Assembly: GCF_018617875.1 (NCBI RefSeq)
Contig: NZ_JACSKZ010000002.1
Location: 1-64,000, forward strand
Origin: Exiguobacterium algae
GTDB lineage: Bacteria > Bacillota > Bacilli > Exiguobacteriales > Exiguobacteriaceae
DNA: 64,000 nucleotides
Direction of reading: 5' to 3'
Part shown: in pieces, positions 17,077 through 25,928 of the stretch
How the letters are laid out: every line of letters begins with the position of its first letter
Position numbering within the stretch: position 1 is the stretch's first letter
Position numbers and translations under genes: made by a program
The notes under the pieces: model-generated
Databases searched by the model: none
Seen by the model: the letters and a program-made list of their open reading frames with translations, nothing else
Told to the model about the DNA's origin: nothing

Positions 17077-20000
17077 CCGTTCTCCCCTCCCGTCACGACA
17101 CGGAACAACTCAAGTGCACGGTCGGCTTCACTCAAATCCGGACGGCTCGTTTCGATTTGACGCATGACATCGAGCACGTTCGCATAATCCCTTGGTACGA
17201 TTTTGACAAAACGATGTCTTTCCGCCTCGAACGATTCGAGAATCGCTCTTGCTTTGACACTATCCGTATGGAATTGATGCATTTCCAACAACGAATACAC
17301 TTGTTCCATATCCTCATCACTCAGTCCTCGTTCGATGGACACCAACTCTTCATTGACCAGATCCTCGTACGCCTGGTCGCCATATAGATATGCGACGCCA
17401 CCTGACATCCCTGCCGCAAAGTTACGACCAATCCGTCCTAAGACGACAACCGTTCCTCCGGTCATATATTCACACCCGTGGTCACCAACCCCTTCGACGA
17501 CTGCCGTCGCCCCTGAGTTACGGACGGCGAAGCGTTCCCCTGCGTGACCGTTGAAGAATGCATGGCCACTCGTAGCACCGTACAGACAAACGTTTCCGAC
17601 GATAATTTGTTCGCTTTCGTCGAATGGCGCATGCTTTTCAGCGATAATGGACAACTTCCCTCCACTCAAGCCTTTTCCGATGTAGTCGTTGGCATCCCCG
17701 ATGACCGAGATCGTAATCCCCTTCGGCAGGAATGCACCAAGACTCTGACCGGCTGATCCGCTCAAACGAAGCGAAATCGTGTCGTCCGGCAGACCGACAT
17801 TGCCGTGCACTTTCGTCACTTCATGACCTAGCAACGTCCCGACAGTTCGATCTGTGTTCCGAATCCTTCCGACAAAGAATGTCGGTTGACCCGATTTGAT
17901 TGATCGGGACACCGCCGGAATGAGTTTTCGATGATCATATGACTGGAACGCTGGATGTGCACGCTCTTCCTTTTCAGGAAGCGGCGTCGGCATTGTCAGC
18001 ATCGGCGATAAATCTAACGTTTTCGCCTTCACATGTTCCTGCTTCCAATCACTTTCGACGAGCAGGTCTGTCCGACCGATGACCTCATCCAGCGACTTCG
18101 CTCCGAGGGAGGCGAGGATTTCCCGTACTTCTTCCGCCAAGAATGTCATCAGGTTGACGACATGCTCCGGTTTGCCCATAAACTTTTGACGCAGTGCGGG
18201 GTCCTGTGTCGCTACTCCGACCGGGCATGTATCAAGATGACAAGCACGCATCATGATACAACCGAGCACGACGAGCGGCGCTGTCGCGAAGGCATATTCC
18301 TCAGCACCGAAAATCGCAGCTAACACAATGTCTCGGCCAGTCATCAGTTTCCCGTCGGTCTCAAGCGTAACGCGGCCTCGTAAACCATTCAGCGCCAATG
18401 TTTGATGGGTCTCGAGAAGTCCGAGCTCCCACGGTAACCCGGTATGCTTGATCGAAGTTTTCGGTGAGGCTCCTGTGCCTCCGTCATAGCCACTAATCAC
18501 GATTGTATCGGCGTTCGCTTTGGCGACACCCGCAGCGATTGTCCCGACGCCTGATTTCGATACGAGTTTGACACTGATTTTCGCATTCGGATTGACGTGC
18601 TTCAAATCAAAGATCAGCTGAGCCAAATCCTCAATCGAATAAATATCATGGTGCGGTGGCGGAGAGATCAGACCGACTCCCGGAACCGACCCCCTCACCT
18701 CTGCCACCCAAGGATATACTTTGTTCCCGGGCAGTTGTCCACCTTCCCCCGGTTTCGCTCCTTGAGCCATTTTGATTTGAATTTCATCGGCATGATAAAG
18801 ATATTCCGCGGTTACCCCGAAGCGACCACTCGCCACTTGTTTGATTCGGCTAATGCGTTCATTCCCTTCCTCGTCTGGCTGGAAGCGGCTTCTGTCCTCG
18901 CCACCTTCGCCAGAGTTACTTTTCGCCCCGATGCGGTTCATCGCGATGGCGAGCGTTTCATGCGCCTCTTTCGAAAGCGAGCCGAACGACATGGCTCCCG
19001 TTTTAAATCGACGGACGATGTTTGCGACCGGCTCGACTTCTTCGAGTGGAATCCGTGACTGTTCCTTAAATGAAAACAGTTGTCTTACAAACTGACCTGA
19101 GTTTTCATGAAGTTTGACATAAGCGTCATAATATTTCCGTTCATTTTCACGGCATGCCCGTTGCAACAAATGAATCGTCTTCGGGTTGAAAGCGTGCTCC
19201 TCCCCGTCGGCCCGCCATTGGAATTCAGACCCCGCTTCTAACGGTCGGTCCGTTGAGAAGGCCGTCTCATGAAGCTTTCTCGACTCCTCTTCCAATTCAA
19301 CGAAACCGATGCCTGAAAGCTGAGACGTCGTTCCTCGGAAATGTCGTTCGACGAGCGAACGATTCAGTCCGACGGCTTCGAAAATTTGAGCACCACGATA
19401 ACTTTGTACCGTCGAGATACCCATTTTGGACATGATCTTCACAATTCCATCCACGACTGCAGATTGGTAGGTGCGGACAGCTGTCTCGAATGAAAGAGAA
19501 AGCTGGTCAGTTTCCACCATGTCGCGAATCGTAGCATATACGAGATACGGATAGATCGCATCTGCCCCGTAACCGATCAGTGTCGCCGCCTGATGGACCT
19601 CCCGCACTTCCCCGCTCTCTGCAATCAAACTACAATGAGAACGGAGATTCACTCGAATCAAATGTTGATGAACGGCACTCATGACGAGTAGTGCCGGCAT
19701 GGCAAGTCGTTGTGGCGAAATTGATCGGTCAGACAAGATGATGATTTCAGCTCCGTCTCTGACAGCCTGTTCGACATTTTTAAATACACGTTCTAGTGAG
19801 GACTCCAAATCACTCGTGTACGTCGTGTCAACGCGACTGACAGGGCACGTATCGCTCACTTGTTCAAGCACAGACTCATCTACAATCGGGTGTTCCAACC
19901 AGATGCGTTTCGCATGCCCACGGCCTGTGTGTACCGGATCTGCTTGAGCTCCGAGCCATGTAAAGGTTGCCGTTACGACTTTTTCCCGCAAAGCATCGAT

Positions 20001-21512
20001 TGGTGGATTCGTAACTTGAGCGAAGTGTTGTTTAAAGTAGTGGAATAGAGAACGAGGTCGTTCAGATAGGACAGCGACCGGCTGATCATGTCCCATCGAC
20101 CCAATCGGATCTTTTTTCTCGAGAATGAGTGGTGTGAGGTATTGCTCGACGTCTTCTTTCGTATATCCGAAAGCACGCTGCTTCCGTAATAAATCCGGCA
20201 CTTCAGACTCATGAACACCCCGGTCAGCAATTCGCGTCATCTGCTTCAGCCATTTTCCATACGGTTCCGCTTTCGAGATCGTCTCTTTGATTTCCTGATC
20301 GGGAATGAGACGTTTTTCCATCAAATCGATCAAGAGCAGTTGTCCCGGACGAAGACGTTGTTTGGACTTGACGTTCTCCGCATGTACCGGAATCACCCCT
20401 GCCTCAGAAGAAAGGATCAATTCTCCATCAACCGTCTCAACATAACGCATAGGGCGTAACCCGTTGCGGTCAAGAATCGCCCCGATTTGACGACCATCTG
20501 TAAAGACTACTCCGGTCGGACCGTCCCATGGCTCCATAATGGAAGAATGGTATTGATAGAAATCACGTTTGAACGGTTCCATTTTGACCTCGGCGAACGG
20601 CTCCGGTATGAGCATCATGGCCGTATGGGCGATGGAACGACCAGTTCTCGTGAAAAACTCGAAGGCATTATCGAGCATTGAGGAGTCACTCCCCTCTTCT
20701 TGGAGAACCGGGAACAAGTGATGTACATCTTCGTACAAATCAGTAGACGTCACACCTTCTCGAGCACGCATCGCATCAATGTTCCCACGCAACGTGTTGA
20801 TCTCCCCGTTATGAACAATCATCCGGTTCGGATGTGCCCGCTCCCAGGAAGGAAACGTATTCGTCGAAAACCGGGAATGAACAATGCCGAACGTGCTCTT
20901 GTAAAAGGGCGATTGCAGATCCAGATAGAACGAAGCGATTTGGTCAGGAGTCAACATCCCTTTATATACAATCGTCTTAGTAGAGAGGCTGGCGATATAT
21001 AAGTTCAACGATTCTTGTTTCTCGATTGTCCGACGTAACTCGTAGAGTGCCCGTTCATTTGAGTCATGATCGGCAAAAGGACATGACACAAACCATTGGT
21101 AGATTGTCGGTTGGGTCACACGGGCGTGTTCGCCCAGACAAGTCGTATCTACAGGAACTTCTCGCCATTCAATTGTTGAACAATCGAACTCGTCTGCAAT
21201 CTGTTCCATCAGTCGCTTCTTTTCACCTAGAAGATCCTCTGAAGGTTGAAAAAAAACCATCCCGACTGCATAACGCCCAGGTGCCGGAAGGTTCATCGTT
21301 TGACTGAATAACTCGTGAGGAAGTTCGGTCATGATCCCTGCTCCGTCTCCCGCGTCGATCACGCCTTGACCGCCCCGGTGTTCCAGTTTACAGAGCATGG
21401 ACAGTGACTTGCTCACAATCTCATGTTTTTTGATTCCATTTAAATTAACGTAAAGCCCGATCCCACAGGCATCTTTTTCAAATTTCGAATTGTACAAACC
21501 GACTTGATCCAT
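17073..21512 (-). CDS. gltB: Glutamate synthase large subunit
   Basis: About 1479 residues from ATG 21512, which follows AAAGGAGTGATTGT; an in-frame ATG at 21536 lies upstream of this ribosome site. A short N-terminal propeptide ends before the catalytic cysteine of KDACGIGLYV, the glutaminase (Ntn) domain. The central and FMN domains follow (ISVKLVSKSGVGTIAAGVAK, SGYDGGTGASP). The 3Fe-4S cluster binds at ACHLDTCPVGVATQD, and a C-terminal glycine-rich beta-helix ends the protein. It forms glutamate from glutamine and 2-oxoglutarate. In B. subtilis the same subunit is called gltA. Confidence 0.96.
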   Translation of the reverse strand: MDQVGLYNSKFEKDACGIGLYVNLNGIKKHEIVSKSLSMLCKLEHRGGQGVIDAGDGAGIMTELPHELFSQTMNLPAPGRYAVGMVFFQPSEDLLGEKKRLMEQIADEFDCSTIEWREVPVDTTCLGEHARVTQPTIYQWFVSCPFADHDSNERALYELRRTIEKQESLNLYIASLSTKTIVYKGMLTPDQIASFYLDLQSPFYKSTFGIVHSRFSTNTFPSWERAHPNRMIVHNGEINTLRGNIDAMRAREGVTSTDLYEDVHHLFPVLQEEGSDSSMLDNAFEFFTRTGRSIAHTAMMLIPEPFAEVKMEPFKRDFYQYHSSIMEPWDGPTGVVFTDGRQIGAILDRNGLRPMRYVETVDGELILSSEAGVIPVHAENVKSKQRLRPGQLLLIDLMEKRLIPDQEIKETISKAEPYGKWLKQMTRIADRGVHESEVPDLLRKQRAFGYTKEDVEQYLTPLILEKKDPIGSMGHDQPVAVLSERPRSLFHYFKQHFAQVTNPPIDALREKVVTATFTWLGAQADPVHTGRGHAKRIWLEHPIVDESVLEQVSDTCPVSRVDTTYTSDLESSLERVFKNVEQAVRDGAEIIILSDRSISPQRLAMPALLVMSAVHQHLIRVNLRSHCSLIAESGEVREVHQAATLIGYGADAIYPYLVYATIRDMVETDQLSLSFETAVRTYQSAVVDGIVKIMSKMGISTVQSYRGAQIFEAVGLNRSLVERHFRGTTSQLSGIGFVELEEESRKLHETAFSTDRPLEAGSEFQWRADGEEHAFNPKTIHLLQRACRENERKYYDAYVKLHENSGQFVRQLFSFKEQSRIPLEEVEPVANIVRRFKTGAMSFGSLSKEAHETLAIAMNRIGAKSNSGEGGEDRSRFQPDEEGNERISRIKQVASGRFGVTAEYLYHADEIQIKMAQGAKPGEGGQLPGNKVYPWVAEVRGSVPGVGLISPPPHHDIYSIEDLAQLIFDLKHVNPNAKISVKLVSKSGVGTIAAGVAKANADTIVISGYDGGTGASPKTSIKHTGLPWELGLLETHQTLALNGLRGRVTLETDGKLMTGRDIVLAAIFGAEEYAFATAPLVVLGCIMMRACHLDTCPVGVATQDPALRQKFMGKPEHVVNLMTFLAEEVREILASLGAKSLDEVIGRTDLLVESDWKQEHVKAKTLDLSPMLTMPTPLPEKEERAHPAFQSYDHRKLIPAVSRSIKSGQPTFFVGRIRNTDRTVGTLLGHEVTKVHGNVGLPDDTISLRLSGSAGQSLGAFLPKGITISVIGDANDYIGKGLSGGKLSIIAEKHAPFDESEQIIVGNVCLYGATSGHAFFNGHAGERFAVRNSGATAVVEGVGDHGCEYMTGGTVVVLGRIGRNFAAGMSGGVAYLYGDQAYEDLVNEELVSIERGLSDEDMEQVYSLLEMHQFHTDSVKARAILESFEAERHRFVKIVPRDYANVLDVMRQIETSRPDLSEADRALELFRVVTGGENG

Positions 21513-21625
21513 ACAATCACTCCTTTCTCTCGACATCTTCGTAATTTTTATTTTCTTCTAAATATTCTGAAAAATCAATAGTCATGTATACGTTATTGCA
21601 TAATAGAGTATGTGTCACAACGTTT

Positions 21626-21639
21626 TGTAAGCGTATTCA
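21626..21639. promoter_or_regulatory. Cre-like site upstream of gltBD
   Basis: TGTAAGCGTATTCA has one mismatch to the cre consensus. It lies 114 bp upstream of the gltB start, in an AT-rich promoter region where I could not fix -35 and -10 boxes with confidence. Carbon control of gltBD is plausible but unproven. Confidence 0.45.
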
Positions 21640-21742
21640 TTACTGTTATCAACGTATTCTATGAATTCATTTATATTGCATAAAGAATAAATATCCAATA
21701 AAATTACTAATTTTCAAGTTCATAAGAACTTTATTCAGGCAT

Positions 21743-21774
21743 AAAAAAAGTGATGATCGACCATCACTTTTTTA
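21743..21774 (-). terminator. Terminator of the TspO-like gene
   Basis: AAAAGTGATG/CATCACTTTT stem with ATCGAC loop, followed by T run on the minus strand. Confidence 0.85.
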
Positions 21775-21778
21775 AACG

Positions 21779-22531
21779 TTACGATTGGGTTGTTTTTCTT
21801 TGATGATGCAGAAATGCACTCGGGCGTTTCCAAATAATCAAGCCGACGTATCCGATTGACAACAGAATGAGCGCACTGACAATCACGACATAGAGCGTTC
21901 CTTCTTCAATTCTTGCAAAAATGCCGATATATGCCCAAACGAAGATCAGCGGATAAATAAAGTCGTGGTGCCACCACATAAACAGAATCGAAAGGACGAC
22001 GCCTACCATCAACATGAGGGAGGTCCATGCCAGTTCATCAAGCCCTAAAAGCGATGTGACATTTTCCGTTTTCATGACGACGAATAGATTGACGATCGTC
22101 GCAACTGAAATCCATCCGAGGTAGAGCGAGAATGGGAACCGGTCGAGCCAACTCGTCGAGGTCCGCATCGCCATATAATAGAGCCAAGCGAGGACGACCA
22201 AGAAGGCGATCATAATGATGACCGATGTGACAAACCACTCATTCGTGAACGCAAGTAACCAAAGACCGTTCAAAAGACATGAAACTAAAAATCCGGCCTT
22301 CATCCGCTCTGCCTGGCGATTCGCAACCGTTCCTTTCTTCAACTGCAGAACGAGCCATACGAGCAAGGACACATAAATGACTCCCCAAATGGAGAAGGCG
22401 TATCCTGCCGGTTTAAAATAAATATCGATCTGATCAGATACTTCCGTATTCCGGGCGCTTGCGAAGTAATTGACGACAACGGTCGCGAGAAATGCGACCC
22501 AGTTCACGATTGGCCATTTTGATAAGTCCAT
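21779..22531 (-). CDS. TspO/MBR-related (tryptophan-rich) membrane protein
   Basis: About 250 residues with 7-8 hydrophobic segments and many tryptophans. FKPAGYAFSIWGVIYVSL near the N-terminus is the signature of the TspO/MBR-related family, here in its longer form rather than the 5-helix TspO. Function unknown. The frame opens at ATG 22576, but the SigB-like -10 at 22585-22590 would start the transcript at about 22578, leaving that ATG no leader. AAGGGAAG before ATG 22531 supports the start used here. An unused-looking GGAGGTGA lies at 22558-22565. Confidence 0.6.
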   Translation of the reverse strand: MDLSKWPIVNWVAFLATVVVNYFASARNTEVSDQIDIYFKPAGYAFSIWGVIYVSLLVWLVLQLKKGTVANRQAERMKAGFLVSCLLNGLWLLAFTNEWFVTSVIIMIAFLVVLAWLYYMAMRTSTSWLDRFPFSLYLGWISVATIVNLFVVMKTENVTSLLGLDELAWTSLMLMVGVVLSILFMWWHHDFIYPLIFVWAYIGIFARIEEGTLYVVIVSALILLSIGYVGLIIWKRPSAFLHHQRKTTQS

Positions 22532-22584
22532 CTTTTCGATCTTCCCTTGAAGACCCGTCACCTCCTTTACTGACATAGTATTCT

Positions 22585-22610
22585 ATACCCGTGTGAATCC
22601 GCTCATACAC
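22585..22610 (-). promoter_or_regulatory. SigB-like promoter of the TspO-like gene
   Basis: On the minus strand GTGTAT (22605-22610), a 14-bp spacer and GGGTAT (22585-22590). The SigB consensus is GTTTAA-N12-14-GGGTAT. The -10 is perfect and the -35 weak. Confidence 0.5.
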
Positions 22611-22616
22611 GTTCAT

Positions 22617-22650
22617 ACAAAAAGGAACCTGTTCTTCAACAGGTTCCAAA
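22617..22650 (-). terminator. Terminator of the aldo/keto reductase gene
   Basis: Perfect GGAACCTGTT/AACAGGTTCC stem with CTTC loop, then TTTTTG on the minus strand. Confidence 0.9.
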
Positions 22651-22653
22651 AGG

Positions 22654-23475
22654 TTAAAAATCAATTTCGTCCGGGTCCGGACCGATTCGTTCGTGCGTCG
22701 CCACGGCATCAATTTTCGCCATATCATCCGCATCTAATGAAAAATCGAATACTTCAAAGTTTTCGCGGATCCGGTGTGGGGTAACTGATTTTGGCAAGGC
22801 AACATGACCTGATTCGAGGTGCCAACGAAGTACGACTTGAGCCGCTGTCTTCCCATGTTTTTCAGCGATCTCTGTGAATGCCGGAATGTCTAAAAACTTC
22901 CCTTGCATGAGCGGGCTCCATGCCTCGATTTGAATCCCCTCATCCTGACAATAATCGAGCAGGTCCGGTTGTGGGAGTTGTGGATGCAGTTCGACCTGGT
23001 TGATCAAAGGCACCATGAGTCCGGCTTCCTTAAGTTCTTCGAGATGGTGTTCTTTGAAGTTGGACACACCAATCGCTTTAATTTTACCTTCCTCATAGAG
23101 CTCGATCAGGTCTTTCCATGCCTCCACAAAGCCTTCGACCGGCCAATGTAAGAGACAAAGGTCTAAATAGTCGGTCTCGAGGCGTTTCAATGAATCCTCA
23201 AACGCCTGTTTCGTGTTTCCTTCGCGGATGTCGTCGTTCCAAATTTTTGAGGTCAGGAACAAGTCAGACCGTTTTACTCCTGACACGGCAATCCCTTTGG
23301 CGACCCCTTCTTCATTCTTGTAAATCGCTGCCGTATCGATATGACGGTACCCAGTCTTTAATGCTTCGACGACAGCCGCCGGGGCTTCCGTATCGTTATC
23401 CACTTGCCAGACGCCGAATCCGACCATCGGGATTTGGACATTGTTTCGTAATGTAGCATATTGCATTTCGTTCAT
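22654..23475 (-). CDS. Aldo/keto reductase
   Basis: 273 residues with the full AKR tetrad pattern: Asp and Tyr in GYRHIDTAAIYKNE, Lys in LFLTSKIWND, and His in LCLLHWP. The NADPH-binding end has LPKSVTPHRIRENFEVFDF. Members reduce methylglyoxal and other aldehydes; this one resembles B. subtilis YvgN/YtbE. The SigB-like promoter upstream suggests a general stress role in aldehyde detoxification. Monocistronic with its own terminator. Confidence 0.93.
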   Translation of the reverse strand: MNEMQYATLRNNVQIPMVGFGVWQVDNDTEAPAAVVEALKTGYRHIDTAAIYKNEEGVAKGIAVSGVKRSDLFLTSKIWNDDIREGNTKQAFEDSLKRLETDYLDLCLLHWPVEGFVEAWKDLIELYEEGKIKAIGVSNFKEHHLEELKEAGLMVPLINQVELHPQLPQPDLLDYCQDEGIQIEAWSPLMQGKFLDIPAFTEIAEKHGKTAAQVVLRWHLESGHVALPKSVTPHRIRENFEVFDFSLDADDMAKIDAVATHERIGPDPDEIDF

Positions 23476-23507
23476 CCCCTTTTATTTGCTTTCAAGCTGA
23501 TTTTATC

Positions 23508-23533
23508 ATACCCGTGAACTTATCTCGAAAAAC
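23508..23533 (-). promoter_or_regulatory. SigB-like promoter of the aldo/keto reductase
   Basis: On the minus strand GTTTTT (23528-23533), a 14-bp spacer and a perfect GGGTAT (23508-23513). The best SigB-type match in the window. The -35 touches the stop codon of the upstream ABC permease gene. Confidence 0.65.
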
Positions 23534-24330
23534 TAAATCGTCAAATCTTTTCGAGTAAACCGGACAAATGAGAGAATCATGAACGCAAGAAGGAGACCCA
23601 ATAACCAGACAAACGAACGAAGGATTGAATCATTCTGGATAATCGCACTTGCATCGAATAGTGAGAAGACGGAAATGGTACTCATCCAGTCAAATTGTTC
23701 ACTGAATCCTGAAACGATATTGGCCATCAAGAACAAAGTGAACACGACACCTGTGACCATATACGATTTTGTACTATCATCGAAGAGACTGGCAATGATA
23801 TAGGCGAACGTACCAAGAACAAGAAGGATTAACCCGCCGTTCAATTGAAGCAACCAAAGCACGCCGAGGTCGATTTCTAAGTCGAACAGCAAATTGGCAA
23901 GCATCAAACTCACTCCGTTTAAGCCTACGAATAATCCGCTCGCGATCAACAAGATAACGAGACTCGCCACTACATACGTCACGCGTGAAATTGGGGCAGC
24001 CATGTAAAGCATCACCTCACCCGTATCGATCGGCTTTGCCATCAGCTTCGAGGCGAAGGTCAAAGCAAACAAGATGGCGAGTACATAGAAAATCAACCCG
24101 TAGTAGTTTCCTGACAGTAGGTTCAAAATGTTATCCATCGTCATGCCCGCATCAATCTTGAATACTTCCAACAGTTCAGGCGGTAACGACTCCAGTTTCG
24201 CCTCGATTAACCCTGTCTCCTGGATTGACGGAAAAATGGCTGCCAAGAAGAAGAGATAGGCGCTCGTTCCAAGTGAGTAGCCCAAAATCCAACCCCGATT
24301 TTGCTTGAACAACGATTTAATGAGTATCAT
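23533..24330 (-). CDS. ABC-2 type transporter permease
   Basis: 265 residues with about six membrane helices and a large extracytoplasmic loop after the first (residues 35-70). The pattern, including FALTFASKLMAKPIDTGEVMLYMAAPISR, matches ABC-2 permease subunits of exporters. It follows the ATPase gene with TAAATG abutting, so the pair is one unit. The transported substrate is unknown; such pairs often confer drug or bacteriocin resistance. Confidence 0.85.
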   Translation of the reverse strand: MILIKSLFKQNRGWILGYSLGTSAYLFFLAAIFPSIQETGLIEAKLESLPPELLEVFKIDAGMTMDNILNLLSGNYYGLIFYVLAILFALTFASKLMAKPIDTGEVMLYMAAPISRVTYVVASLVILLIASGLFVGLNGVSLMLANLLFDLEIDLGVLWLLQLNGGLILLVLGTFAYIIASLFDDSTKSYMVTGVVFTLFLMANIVSGFSEQFDWMSTISVFSLFDASAIIQNDSILRSFVWLLGLLLAFMILSFVRFTRKDLTI

Positions 24331-25203
24331 TTACTTCTCCTCCCCATAATACTGCATGAACAGATGTTCCAACTCATCCGTACCACTCGTAAGTGACACG
24401 ACATCGAACTCGGTCAATCTTCGAATCATCGTGTTTAACTCTTCCGTCGAAGAGACTTCGACGTTGACCGCCAACCCATCCCGGTCGCCCATGACTTCGG
24501 CCAACCGAGTAGCGGCCAACTCGTCTCTCAGCTCGATTTGATACGTTTTCGTGCTCCGTCGACGCAACTCTTTCATATCTTCTTCAATAATGATCTTCCC
24601 GTCCCGAATCAAGGCAGCCCGATCACACGTCTTTTCCATCTCCGGAAAATGATGCGAACTCATCAAAATTGCTTTTCCTGACGCTTTCTCGGCATTTAAC
24701 CACTCAATCAGTCGCTCTTGCATGAGCGGGTCAAGACCGCTCGTCGGCTCATCAAGAATATACACAGGCGCGTCTTTCATGAAACACGTCACGATGGCGA
24801 GCTTTTGCTTCATCCCTTTTGACATCTTTCGAACCTTAAGCTTTGAATCGAATGGGAACACCTCACGAAGTTTTCTTTCCCGTTCCGCACTTGTCACATG
24901 CAGATGTCGCGAAAGCCGAATGATTTCTTCACCCGTCATGTCTTGCGGATAATTGATTTCCCCTGGTAGATAACCGACTTTAGCTTTGACTGACTGCGTC
25001 TCTTTCCAGCAATCCAACCCCATGACGGTTGCCGAACCTTCATCTGCGTGCAACAGTCCCATCAAATGACGAATCGTGGTCGATTTACCAGCACCGTTCG
25101 GTCCAATGAAACCAAAGATTGTACCAGGTAACACCTCGAGAGAGACGTCAAAAATGCCATGTTTCTCATCAAATCGTTTGGTCAAACCTTGAATTCGGAT
25201 CAT
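24331..25203 (-). CDS. ABC transporter ATP-binding protein
   Basis: 290 residues. Walker A GPNGAGKST, signature RKMSKGMKQKLAI, Walker B YILDEPTSGLD and the H-loop MSSHHF are intact. A C-terminal extension of about 80 residues (from about 210) is typical of exporter ATPases of this group. It energises the permease encoded next. Start after GAGGAGGGTCTTTC. It is divergent from a TetR-type regulator, with two copies of a shared inverted repeat between them. Confidence 0.93.
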   Translation of the reverse strand: MIRIQGLTKRFDEKHGIFDVSLEVLPGTIFGFIGPNGAGKSTTIRHLMGLLHADEGSATVMGLDCWKETQSVKAKVGYLPGEINYPQDMTGEEIIRLSRHLHVTSAERERKLREVFPFDSKLKVRKMSKGMKQKLAIVTCFMKDAPVYILDEPTSGLDPLMQERLIEWLNAEKASGKAILMSSHHFPEMEKTCDRAALIRDGKIIIEEDMKELRRRSTKTYQIELRDELAATRLAEVMGDRDGLAVNVEVSSTEELNTMIRRLTEFDVVSLTSGTDELEHLFMQYYGEEK

Positions 25204-25219
25204 GAAAGACCCTCCTCTT

Positions 25220-25302
25220 TTTTGAAATATCTATACAATATGATTACAAAACTAGTATATCACGTTCCTTTTTGAAATGGAAATGGTATATTTATTACAA
25301 AA
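25220..25302. promoter_or_regulatory. Duplicated operator between the ABC genes and tetR-type gene
   Basis: The half-sites TTTTGAAAT and ATTACAAAA (nearly inverted copies) occur twice: at 25220-25228 with 25243-25251, and at 25270-25278 with 25294-25302. The two copies are 50-51 bp apart. One covers the leader of the ABC operon and the other the region just before the regulator gene. Likely binding sites of the divergent TetR protein. Confidence 0.55.
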
Positions 25303-25326
25303 CTATGTGACGAATCGAGGGATACC

Positions 25327-25893
25327 ATGGACGGTTTTACAAAAAGGACGGAAGAAAAGCAACAAGCCATACTGCATGCCGCCTATGAACTCATGCTCGA
25401 AAAACAATCTCGATTTACGATTTCAGAACTTGCAAGAAAAGCAAGCGTCTCACCTGTATCGATTTACAACTACTACGGTTCGAAAGAACAAGTCATCCTG
25501 TCTGTGATTTCCCGGATGACCGAGGAACAAATGAATTGGATTGATGAACAAATCCAGTCACGTGTCGCCTTCGAACACTTGATCGTGAACATCCTAACAC
25601 GTAAAATCGAGACGGCGGCCCTGTTTGACGAAGTCATCACGAAAATGATTCAAACAGATCCCCATTGGGAACAACTTGCCACTAAAGGCTATACAGCGTT
25701 TGCTCATTTGATTGAATATGGTAAAGAACAAGGGGCAATCGATGCGAACTTATCTACCGAATCTTACTTACGATATGTTCAATTGATGCAACAAGCGATT
25801 ATGTCCGACCCAAGCTTCTCAGTTTCTGATATGAAAGTAACAATGAAGGACTATTTCCATTTCTTCTTAAATGGAATCATGCGGCGGGAATGA
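25327..25893 (+). CDS. TetR/AcrR-family regulator
   Basis: 188 residues. The N-terminal helix-turn-helix is FTISELARKASVSPVSIYNYYGSKEQVI (about 34-61). The rest is a helical ligand-binding domain with no recognisable effector pocket. It is encoded head to head with the ABC exporter genes, the common layout for a repressor that senses the exported compound and also controls itself. Confidence 0.9.
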   Translation: MDGFTKRTEEKQQAILHAAYELMLEKQSRFTISELARKASVSPVSIYNYYGSKEQVILSVISRMTEEQMNWIDEQIQSRVAFEHLIVNILTRKIETAALFDEVITKMIQTDPHWEQLATKGYTAFAHLIEYGKEQGAIDANLSTESYLRYVQLMQQAIMSDPSFSVSDMKVTMKDYFHFFLNGIMRRE

Positions 25894-25928
25894 AGAAGGT
25901 GCCTCTCATCCGAAAGGCACCTTCTTTA
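25893..25928. terminator. Bidirectional terminator
   Basis: AGAAGGTGCC/GGCACCTTCT stem between the convergent tetR-type and FAD-oxidase genes, with T run on the plus strand and on the minus strand. Confidence 0.85.
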
